Program-made: the position numbers and the translations under genes
The notes under the pieces: generated by a model
What the model was told of the DNA's origin: nothing
Database searches by the model: none
Seen by the model: the letters and a program-made list of their open reading frames with translations, nothing else
Shown: positions 9,141-15,201 of the stretch, one piece after another
How the letters are laid out: every line of letters starts with the position of its first letter
Numbering within the stretch: position 1 is the stretch's first letter
Virus record (IMG/VR): IMGVR_UViG_3300033141_003149
Location: 1 to 37,443 of that record
Strand: one strand, 5' to 3'
DNA: 37,443 nucleotides
Source of the DNA: a virus

Positions 9141-10012
9141 AAAAGAATTTGTTTTTACTAATTATTTTATGCCTGATTCCATGCATAGCTTCTGCTGGAT
9201 ATTATGGATCATGGAAAATAAACGATTACCTGACATTTGCTGTCAATACCCATAACTCGGGTACTGGTGAAGCCACAGATGCCGATAGCGTACCTTCCTA
9301 CAGAGTATATGAAAATGAAATAGCAACTCCCATTATGACAGGGACCATGACATTTCTGGATACTGTCAATACTATTGGTTTTTATTCTGAGCGGATTGAC
9401 CTGAGCGCAGCAAACGGATTTGAGAAGGGAAAATCTTATACCATATACATTGTAGGATTAGTCAATTCCGTAACTGGAACTACCAGCCATAATTTTCAAA
9501 TAGAGGCCGAAACTGACAGCAATGTCGTATCGGATAAGACCGGCTATAGCTTGGCTTCTTCGCAAACCTTTAACGTAACAGGAAACAGGACGGGCAGCGT
9601 GTCCGGCAGTGTCGCTTCAGTCACCGGGGCCGTAGGGAGCGTTACCGGATCGGTTGCGAGTGTTTCCGGCAATGTGAATGGCTCCGTAGCTTCGGTATCT
9701 GGCAGTGTCGCTTCAGTTACCGGGGCCGTAGGGAGCGTTACTGGCAATGTGGGCGGGAATTTGGTAGGGACAGTCGGCGCTCTTTCTGCGGCCGCCATTA
9801 ATGATATTTTTGGTGAAGAAGTGGATAACGATGGAACGGCCATTACCTTAAAGGGTGGACTGAAGTTGATGCTTTCAACCTTGACAGGAAAATCAAGTGG
9901 TGGGGGAACAACTACTGTGATATTCAGGGATTTGGCAGATTCAAAAAGTAGAGTTACCGCCACAGTTACCAGTACAGGAAACCGTACTGCAGTTACACGT
10001 GATGCTGAATAA
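9137..10012 (+). CDS. Exported appendage-like protein with Gly-Ser-Val repeats
   Basis: 291 aa when started at 9137, the ATG that overlaps the upstream stop (ATGA) and follows a GGAGG box; an in-frame ATG at 9119 would put six residues before the signal peptide. The signal peptide is MKKNLFLLIILCLIPCIASA. An N-terminal beta-rich domain is followed at about residues 153-213 by a repetitive stretch of V-[ST]-G-[SN]-V units. The C-terminal part (AAAINDIFGEE, LMLSTLTGKSSGGG, RVTATVTSTGNRTAV) resembles the conserved end of many phage appendage proteins with such repeats. A role in a fibre or appendage is likely; the signal peptide is unusual for that. Confidence 0.6.
   Translation: MKKNLFLLIILCLIPCIASAGYYGSWKINDYLTFAVNTHNSGTGEATDADSVPSYRVYENEIATPIMTGTMTFLDTVNTIGFYSERIDLSAANGFEKGKSYTIYIVGLVNSVTGTTSHNFQIEAETDSNVVSDKTGYSLASSQTFNVTGNRTGSVSGSVASVTGAVGSVTGSVASVSGNVNGSVASVSGSVASVTGAVGSVTGNVGGNLVGTVGALSAAAINDIFGEEVDNDGTAITLKGGLKLMLSTLTGKSSGGGTTTVIFRDLADSKSRVTATVTSTGNRTAVTRDAE
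9602..9744 (+). repeat. Near-identical 47-bp repeats encoding Gly-Ser-Val units
   Basis: Bases 9602-9648 and 9698-9744 match at all but three positions, and the segment between them is a more diverged version of the same theme. They encode the V-S-G-S-V units of the appendage-like protein. Confidence 0.9.
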
Positions 10013-11466
10013 TGAAAAATTCTAAACACAATCTGTTAAAAATAATCGCGCTATCTTTCGCTCTAGCGTTGTTTTCGCCTGGTGTTGCCAATGCGGATTT
10101 TCCAACAAGTCCGCATTATGGACATTGGGTATTTATGGGTGGAGACATTACCTCAACTGTAACCCTTATCAAAAATAATCCAGACTTCATCGGGATAAAA
10201 AAAGTTTATCACTGGAAATATCTCGAAACATCTGAGGGAGTTTATGACTTTTCAGAAATAACAAGCGACTTGGCAGAGTTACAGGCAGAAGGGAAAAGGT
10301 TGTGGGTTCAAGTTTCGACAACTACCTGGTCTTCCGGCGGTTCACCTCGTACGCCAGAATATATGTGGACTGATTCAAAGTATGGAGGGACACTCCCTTA
10401 TTATAGCGTTTATGAAAGATCGGTTGGATATGGAGGATGGGTTCCTATTTTTTGGAACACAGAACTTCAGGATCGCTTCAGGGCGCTAAATACTGCTCTG
10501 GGCGCAAGCTTTAATGGTGAAGCATATTTTGAGGGAGTAACATTAGGCGAAACTTCTATAGGACGACCGCCTGGTGCTCAATTTGGCTACACTGTTGCTG
10601 GTGCTTTAGCAGGATTTAAGACAATAGCATCCGCAATGAAAACCGCATTCCCGGACAAGGCGTTTATTCACAATGTCAACTATGCGCCTTTTGACAGGGC
10701 AGACTTTTGCGCGTGGTGCGTGTCAAACAATATTGGAATTGGCTGTCCTGATTTTCGTATAAATAGTGTGACCAACTCTATTTATACTCTAATTTATCCA
10801 ATAATGTTGCAATATCATGATGATATACCTATTGCTCCTGATGTCCAGTGGGAGGATTACGAGTACGTAAATCCCGAAACAGGCGTTTATGGTACAGCAG
10901 CCGAATTATTGATAGCATCTCATGACATTACAGATCCGCATTACTTCTCCTGGGAGCGCAGAGAACCATATTTTACCAACGATGTTATTCCCGCTGTAAA
11001 TGAATATCCAACACTTCCTATTACAAGAATTGCATCAGGTCCGGGGGTTGTCGATAACGGTGACGCAGGAACATCGAGTACTGGTAGTTGGTATGTTTCA
11101 TCAGGGCCTAGTCCGTATGGGAGTGGATCACTTTATTGCCAGGGCGGTATCTATACTTACGAGAAAGTGTTAAGTGGGAATTATGAAGTGTCTCTTTGGT
11201 GGACATCCCTGTCTCGCCGTCCTTCTTCGGCAATAATTAGGATTTATAACAACGTAAATTTAATTGATACAGTAGTAGTTAATCAAAAAATTAATGGAGG
11301 TCAGTGGAATTTATTGGGAACATATGATTTTACCGGCACCGCCAAAATAGAAGTTTTGTCCGCTGGCAGTAGTGACCGCACCAATGCGGACGCGGTAAAG
11401 TTTAGTTCAGGAGAAAGCGAAAAACCCTTATCACCAACAAATGTTAGAATGAAGATTATTCCATAA
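10012..11466 (+). CDS. Exported glycoside-hydrolase-like protein with golvesin-like C-terminal domain
   Basis: 484 aa with a Sec signal peptide (about residues 1-29, ending GVANA). The main domain looks like a TIM-barrel glycosidase: VYHWKYLETSEGVYDFSEI followed by LQAEGKRLWVQVS is the usual second-strand layout of GH42-like enzymes, and EGVTLGETS contains a candidate acid/base Glu. The last ~130 residues (VVDNGDAGTSSTGSWYVSSG, later WNLLGTYDF and ADAVKFS) match the golvesin or xanthan-lyase-type carbohydrate-binding domain. It starts with a TAATG overlap on the previous gene. A role in degrading host surface polysaccharide or biofilm is inferred. Substrate and exact GH family are not determined. 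Confidence 0.65.
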   Translation: MKNSKHNLLKIIALSFALALFSPGVANADFPTSPHYGHWVFMGGDITSTVTLIKNNPDFIGIKKVYHWKYLETSEGVYDFSEITSDLAELQAEGKRLWVQVSTTTWSSGGSPRTPEYMWTDSKYGGTLPYYSVYERSVGYGGWVPIFWNTELQDRFRALNTALGASFNGEAYFEGVTLGETSIGRPPGAQFGYTVAGALAGFKTIASAMKTAFPDKAFIHNVNYAPFDRADFCAWCVSNNIGIGCPDFRINSVTNSIYTLIYPIMLQYHDDIPIAPDVQWEDYEYVNPETGVYGTAAELLIASHDITDPHYFSWERREPYFTNDVIPAVNEYPTLPITRIASGPGVVDNGDAGTSSTGSWYVSSGPSPYGSGSLYCQGGIYTYEKVLSGNYEVSLWWTSLSRRPSSAIIRIYNNVNLIDTVVVNQKINGGQWNLLGTYDFTGTAKIEVLSAGSSDRTNADAVKFSSGESEKPLSPTNVRMKIIP

Positions 11467-11492
11467 TGCGGCATGAATAGGAGGAACCTAAA

Positions 11493-11681
11493 ATGAAAAT
11501 AGCATTAATAATCAAAATAGCTGGATTACTTTATAACTATGGATTGCGAGCCCTTCTCATTAAATATATTGATGATCCGGACAATGAATGGGATGATAAG
11601 CTAATTGCGGCGCTGGACAGTTTTTTTGGATATAAGAAGAAGTCTGTGGATGTCAGCAGGGCCGAGAGCACCAGTCAATAG
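11493..11681 (+). CDS. Small conserved-looking phage protein near the lysis gene
   Basis: 62 aa, preceded by a strong ribosome binding site (aggagg). It has a moderately hydrophobic N-terminal helix (residues 1-24) and an acidic segment DDPDNEWDDKLIAALDSFFGY. No signal peptide or clear membrane span. I recognise no family. An intrinsic terminator begins inside its last codons and follows the stop, so the upstream secretory gene run probably ends transcriptionally here. Confidence 0.6.
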   Translation: MKIALIIKIAGLLYNYGLRALLIKYIDDPDNEWDDKLIAALDSFFGYKKKSVDVSRAESTSQ

Positions 11682-11718
11682 CTCACAGGGATGGCTGTTG
11701 GTCTGGTGCTCTTTTTTT
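11666..11718 (+). terminator. Intrinsic terminator
   Basis: GAGCACCAG at 11666-11674 pairs perfectly with CTGGTGCTC at 11703-11711, directly followed by seven T residues. The loop is 28 bases. The stem overlaps the 3' end of the 62-aa gene. Confidence 0.85.
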
Positions 11719-11766
11719 ATTTAATGTATGGAGTAAACACAGAAAAGAAAAACTGGAGAGTGTAAA

Positions 11767-12210
11767 ATGAAAAAACTATTTTTAATTCTTGTTTTGGCTG
11801 TTTTTTTGGTTTTCCCTATATCGGCACTTGCTCAAGAATGGGTGACTGCGAACCAGGTAACGGTTACATGGGATGCTGTGATAGCATTTCAAAACGGAGA
11901 TCCGATACCCGCAACTGACATAATCGAATATGGGGTCTATTTGGCAGACGAGGTTGATACCGATAAAATAAACCACATCCCTCTTGGCGTGACTACTGAC
12001 ACCCTATATACAATAACTTTGGATAAAAATTTACCGGAGGGCAAATATTTTGCCGGACTTAAAACGATAAGAAAACTTGCGAATGGAACCACTGTGGCTG
12101 AATCGATTGTCGTGTGGTCAGATAATCCGGATATTGTTCTCGATGGAAAAACCTTTGGGGTAAGCCATTATTTTATTCCTATGGTGGTGAATGGAATTAG
12201 TCACGAATAG
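11767..12210 (+). CDS. Exported fibronectin type III-like protein
   Basis: 147 aa with a clear signal peptide (MKKLFLILVLAVFLVF, cleavage near ALA-QE). The mature part, VTVTWDAVIA then IIEYGVYLAD and YFAGLKTIRKLANG, reads as a single fibronectin type III-like fold, similar in plan to the product at 8772-9140. A ribosome binding site (ggagag) precedes the ATG. It sits after the terminator and directly before the endolysin. Host-surface interaction is possible but not shown. Confidence 0.6.
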   Translation: MKKLFLILVLAVFLVFPISALAQEWVTANQVTVTWDAVIAFQNGDPIPATDIIEYGVYLADEVDTDKINHIPLGVTTDTLYTITLDKNLPEGKYFAGLKTIRKLANGTTVAESIVVWSDNPDIVLDGKTFGVSHYFIPMVVNGISHE

Positions 12211-12241
12211 CCAATAACTGGGCATGGAATCAGAGGGAATT

Positions 12242-12823
12242 ATGGCTAGCCTCAACAAAGCGTTAAAGCCATTGCTGGGTATTGAAGGCAAATATGTCGA
12301 TGACTCAGTTGATGTTGGAGGGGAAACATATTGCGGAATATCTCGTCGGTATCATCCAGACTGGTCAGGATGGATCATAATTGATGCCAGAAAATCAGAT
12401 CCTCTTTTTCCTGCTTGCTTAGAACAAGAGGATGCGCTTCATTTCAGCATCAAGTCTTTTTACAAATATCGTTATTGGGATTTCTTTTGGGGTGATGCTA
12501 TGCCAAGCGATAGACTTGCCCAAAAAATGTTAAATGTTGCCGTAAATCCTGGACCTGCTTTGGCTGTCATGTATTTACAGCGAGCCCTGAATGTGCTTAA
12601 TCGCAATACGGTCCTCTATATGGATATTCTTGTTGATGGAGTTTACGGGCCAAGGACACACAAGGCCCTTAAACAATATTTGCAGAAAGACGCAGTTACC
12701 TACTTGTTGAAAACCATTTTGATTCAGCAGGGAATGCACTATCTTGATTATATGAAGCGATCTCCCGAACAAGAGAAATACGCACGAGGTTGGTTCAATC
12801 GGTTAGAGATTGAGATAAAATAA
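12242..12823 (+). CDS. Endolysin, GH108-type N-acetylmuramidase
   Basis: 193 aa from the ATG at 12242, which follows a GAGGG box; an in-frame ATG at 12224 has no ribosome binding site. The N-terminal part shows the GH108 signature with the likely catalytic Glu15 in GIEGKYVDD, then VGGETYCGISRR. The C-terminal half has the peptidoglycan-binding type 3 pattern LQRALN...LVDGVYGPRTHKAL. Enzymes of this family cut the glycan backbone of peptidoglycan at the end of infection. No signal peptide or membrane anchor is seen, so a holin or other export help is expected. The stop codon overlaps an attC-like site. Confidence 0.85.
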   Translation: MASLNKALKPLLGIEGKYVDDSVDVGGETYCGISRRYHPDWSGWIIIDARKSDPLFPACLEQEDALHFSIKSFYKYRYWDFFWGDAMPSDRLAQKMLNVAVNPGPALAVMYLQRALNVLNRNTVLYMDILVDGVYGPRTHKALKQYLQKDAVTYLLKTILIQQGMHYLDYMKRSPEQEKYARGWFNRLEIEIK

Positions 12824-12876
12824 CGATTTAGTTCAGGGGCACGGCTTTTTGTGTCCGCTGAAACGACTGGTTATAC
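12818..12876 (-). other. attC-like recombination site A (59 bp)
   Basis: Read on the minus strand it begins GTATAAC and ends GTTATTT, matching the imperfect inverse-core and core (GTTRRRY) boxes of integron attC sites. Between them, GTTTCAG and CTGAAC form the inner arms with one unpaired base, the expected extrahelical base. GGACAC pairs with GTGCCC around a short loop, allowing one G-T pair. Length is 59 bp, the classical size. As in real cassettes, the stop codon of the 64-aa ORF lies in the first core box. Its outer end also overlaps the endolysin stop. Confidence 0.7.
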
Positions 12877-13095
12877 GTTTATTTGTTTTAAATCTTTTTT
12901 TAACATATAAATTTGCCTATCTTTCTGAGCTAAAACAAGTCTGACAAGTTCTGCTGGCGGGGTTCCCATCGGCCCATGATCTTCAATAGCAACAGTAGAT
13001 AAATCAAGTTCGTTGACTACATCCTCAAGCATATTTTCGAGTTCATCTTTATTCCAACAACTCATAACTTTATCACCTTTCTGGTTGACGTATAA
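12824..13095 (-). mobile_element. Integron-like gene cassette (272 bp)
   Basis: If the two attC-like sites are cut at the usual G/TT position, the excisable unit is 12824-13095. It holds one ORF with a short leader, its own ribosome binding site and an attC at its 3' end, all in the same orientation. This is the textbook layout of an integron cassette. No integron integrase gene is present in the window, so any insertion would have used an integrase supplied by the host. Confidence 0.6.
12871..13065 (-). CDS. Cassette-borne 64-aa hypothetical protein
   Basis: No family recognised. The protein is mostly helical by composition, with an acidic N-terminal half (ELENMLEDVVNELDL) and a basic C-terminus (KKDLKQINV); PMGTPPAELVRLVLAQKDR lies in the middle. 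A ribosome binding site (AAAGGTG) stands before the ATG. Its stop is embedded in the core box of attC-like site A and its leader starts at the core box of site B. Cassette proteins of this size are often toxins, antitoxins or regulators, but nothing in the sequence shows that here. Confidence 0.65.
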   Translation of the reverse strand: MSCWNKDELENMLEDVVNELDLSTVAIEDHGPMGTPPAELVRLVLAQKDRQIYMLKKDLKQINV

Positions 13096-13147
13096 CGCCT
13101 GAGTTCAGCGGCGCGGGTTTAGGCTCCGCTGGAACTATTTGTTAGAG
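13090..13147 (-). other. attC-like recombination site B (58 bp)
   Basis: On the minus strand it begins CTCTAAC and ends GTTATAC. Internal arms GTTCCAGCGGA and CCGCTGAACTC pair with one or two unpaired bases, as in L'' and L' of attC. The loop is GC-rich. It ends where the leader of the 64-aa ORF begins. It would be the attC of a preceding cassette whose gene is no longer recognisable; an HNH-like gene now lies there. Confidence 0.75.
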
Positions 13148-13158
13148 AGTATTAAGGT

Positions 13159-13196
13159 GGCCTGCGTTTCTAATCCCAGGGCAGGCCAGCGCTGGG
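13159..13196 (-). ncRNA. Predicted H-type pseudoknot, copy 1
   Basis: On the minus strand CCCAG (13196-13192) pairs with CTGGG (13179-13175), and GGCCTGC (13187-13181) pairs with GCAGGCC (13165-13159), giving an H-type pseudoknot. Loop 1 is 4 bases and loop 3 is ATTAGAAAC. A second copy at 23589-23624 has different stems but the same loop. It lies 35 bases after the stop of an HNH-like gene. Function unknown. Confidence 0.55.
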
Positions 13197-13231
13197 TATC
13201 AAGGAGACACTTATGGCATAATGAAAATTTA

Positions 13232-13729
13232 TTAAGTTCCAAATTCCTGTTGAGCCGATTTCAGACGTCGGAATGTCCAGCCTTTTACAGATTTACATCC
13301 GTATCTTTCACATAAACAATTTGAAATATTGCTATTGCTTAAATTGTGCTGTCTTGCAAATTTATGTTGATTGTTTGAAAAAATTATTTCTCCGCTTGGG
13401 CTAAATGCCTGGAACCAGCGTTGCTTCATTGGTCCACAAGACAAAGGTCGACAATTAAGATTTTGTTCATGACGTATTGCCCACTTGCAATTCCCTGGTT
13501 CATAGTTGCCATCATTGTCGATACGCTCTAAAGTGAGTTCAGGTTTTGGCTTTTCTCCTATGTCGGCAAGAAAATTCTCAAACGAGTGCCAGCGCTCACA
13601 AACCGTAATGCCGCGACCACCGTAATTTTTAAAGTCCTTAACCCTTGGATTTTGACAACGCTGTCTCATGTGTTTCCATGCTACATATTCCGATGTTATT
13701 TTATTTCTTCGTGCATGTCCATGTTTCAT
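13232..13729 (-). CDS. HNH-like homing-type protein, family member 1
   Basis: 165 aa, one of five paralogues in the window. Shared blocks: HGHARRNKITSEYVAWKHM, RCQNP, YGGRGITVCERWHSFENF, then [18 protein letters not shown], a short linker and a C-terminal SNNQHKFARQH...ISNCL...KGWTF module that resembles the helix-turn-helix (NUMOD1-like) DNA-binding repeats of homing endonucleases. The central block looks like an HNH fold, but the usual D-H pair reads E-R here, so cleavage activity is uncertain. It starts 4 bases after the RusA-like gene stop and is followed by a pseudoknot and an attC-like site. Confidence 0.7.
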   Translation of the reverse strand: MKHGHARRNKITSEYVAWKHMRQRCQNPRVKDFKNYGGRGITVCERWHSFENFLADIGEKPKPELTLERIDNDGNYEPGNCKWAIRHEQNLNCRPLSCGPMKQRWFQAFSPSGEIIFSNNQHKFARQHNLSNSNISNCLCERYGCKSVKGWTFRRLKSAQQEFGT

Positions 13730-13733
13730 AGCG

Positions 13734-14156
13734 TTAATCTTTTTCTATCGTCCATATTTTGATTTCAGTTCTGGGATTATTTGAATAAATTTTTTGAGCC
13801 ATGCTTTCAACAATTTGGCTATCATCTTTCCAAACAACATGATTTAGACAATCATACACAAATTTTTCTAAATTATCCAAATCTTTCTTCTTTGTATGAA
13901 AAACTGGAGCATTAGGTTTCAATATTTTTGCATTTTTACCAGTTCCATAATGGCTTTTAGGCCGTGGCATATAAAAAATGCAAGCTATTTTAATAGGCCC
14001 TTCAAGGAGAGGACATTTTATTTGTTGCTTTACTTCCCATAAGAATCGACCTTCTTCGGTTTCTTGATCATTATAAGTGATTACAAATTTACCCCGCCTG
14101 GAAAACCTAGGCCTAGTTTTTGCGATCGGATTACCGGGAATTACAAGATGTTGCAT
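13734..14156 (-). CDS. RusA-like Holliday junction resolvase
   Basis: 140 aa from the ATG at 14156; a TTG three codons upstream is an alternative. RusA enzymes cut four-way DNA junctions during recombination and genome processing. The N-terminal block HLVIPGNPIAKTRPRFSRRG and the acidic signature KKDLDNLEKFVYDCLNHVVWKDDSQIV contain the Asp residues that bind metal in this family. It is the last conserved gene of the minus-strand recombination operon, 46 bases after the deoxyribosyltransferase-like gene. Confidence 0.85.
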   Translation of the reverse strand: MQHLVIPGNPIAKTRPRFSRRGKFVITYNDQETEEGRFLWEVKQQIKCPLLEGPIKIACIFYMPRPKSHYGTGKNAKILKPNAPVFHTKKKDLDNLEKFVYDCLNHVVWKDDSQIVESMAQKIYSNNPRTEIKIWTIEKD

Positions 14157-14202
14157 TACGCCCAACCGGTCTTCGTGCCGAAGTCAAGTGCCGGGATTTT
14201 CA

Positions 14203-14811
14203 TTATTCCTCCATTGGGGCTAAACAACAGTCTGATACAGCTTCTCCCCAATTGCTGGGATAGTGAATACCTGGCAGGCCATGGGTGCAATGTGTTCCGA
14301 CGTATGAGAATTCATTCAAAAGCGGCACAATCTGACACAGCTCCCCACACTCAGGACAACAAGTATCGGGGGGCGTTTGGTATTCAGGCGCAACTTTTTT
14401 CGAATTCATCTTTATCTTCATTTTTTCGACCTTATCTCCAACAAGATCATGAGTATACCATCTGATATCTTTCTTGCTCGCCTGAGCATACTTGATTTCT
14501 CTCATGGTATCCTCTCCAATGTAATCGTCTTTATTAATTACAAAAATTCCAGATGATATATCAATCTTTCGAAGATGCAGTTTATTCAATATGTCGGCTA
14601 CGCCTTCATGCTCTGCAAGGTGATCTGGAATTTCTTCTTTCGTGGCATACCACCATGGCAACAAATGCAGGCCCATTGTGATAACTTGTTCATCACGTTC
14701 GAGAATCCAGGCGCATACAGCCATGATATCTACAAAACGGGAGGATCCGCATAGTGTTATTATTTTGGGTTTCATCCCTCGCTTAACCTCCGGTACATTG
14801 CCTTCATTCAT
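14203..14811 (-). CDS. Nucleoside 2-deoxyribosyltransferase-like protein
   Basis: 202 aa if started at 14811, where the ATG overlaps the end of the upstream gene by 8 bases; a later Met before KPKIITLCGSSRF is possible. The core KIITLCGSSRFVD, ILERDEQVITMGLH, HLRKIDISSGIFVINKDDYIG and EIKYAQASKKDIRW follows the nucleoside 2-deoxyribosyltransferase/DUF4406 plan, which handles nucleotide bases or sugars. The C-terminal ~65 residues are extra and carry Cys pairs (CCPECGELC, later THCTHG and DCC), a probable zinc site. Activity on modified or salvage nucleosides is inferred. Confidence 0.65.
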   Translation of the reverse strand: MNEGNVPEVKRGMKPKIITLCGSSRFVDIMAVCAWILERDEQVITMGLHLLPWWYATKEEIPDHLAEHEGVADILNKLHLRKIDISSGIFVINKDDYIGEDTMREIKYAQASKKDIRWYTHDLVGDKVEKMKIKMNSKKVAPEYQTPPDTCCPECGELCQIVPLLNEFSYVGTHCTHGLPGIHYPSNWGEAVSDCCLAPMEE

Positions 14812-15196
14812 TTTGTGATTGCTCTTGAACCTTTTTTGCCAGCTCGGCAACCGCAGGCCAGCTAATCTCGATATCTGTGTAACTTGCCATTTTACTATGC
14901 GGGATATATTTTTTGTTTTTCCATATCCCATGCTTCCGCAACGTGTAAACACACCTTCTCAGATAGCGGGAATCTATAAAGGGAAAAAGATCAAAATAGT
15001 CCTGCATTTCTAAATTCAAAGGCTTTATCTTGGCTGTCATGTGGGCGATTTTTTGAACAATTATAGCCAAAGACATGGCACTATAACCCCTTTCCCTTAA
15101 ATTAAGAAAAAGATGGATGAGGTCCGGATCAATTACCAAAAGCCTTTGATTCATTCCCTCAAATTTTTTGAGCTTTTTTCTTAGTTTGGGAGCCAT
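14804..15196 (-). CDS. Conserved-looking hypothetical protein
   Basis: 130 aa, no family recognised. The N-terminus is strongly basic (MAPKLRKKLKKFEGM). The middle has hydrophobic helices (LIHLFLNLRERGYSAMSLAIIVQKIAHM) and the third quarter reads like a winged-helix segment (DSRYLRRCVYTLRKHGIWKNKK). It lies 5 bases after the SbcC-like ATPase gene and overlaps the next gene by 8 bases, so it belongs to the recombination operon. A DNA-binding accessory role is plausible but unproven. Confidence 0.6.
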   Translation of the reverse strand: MAPKLRKKLKKFEGMNQRLLVIDPDLIHLFLNLRERGYSAMSLAIIVQKIAHMTAKIKPLNLEMQDYFDLFPFIDSRYLRRCVYTLRKHGIWKNKKYIPHSKMASYTDIEISWPAVAELAKKVQEQSQNE

Positions 15197-15201
15197 TATT
15201 T

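Noticed and set aside
14064-14465. 133-aa plus-strand ORF
   Set aside because: It is antisense to the RusA-like and deoxyribosyltransferase-like genes, which have clear family motifs; its own sequence shows none.
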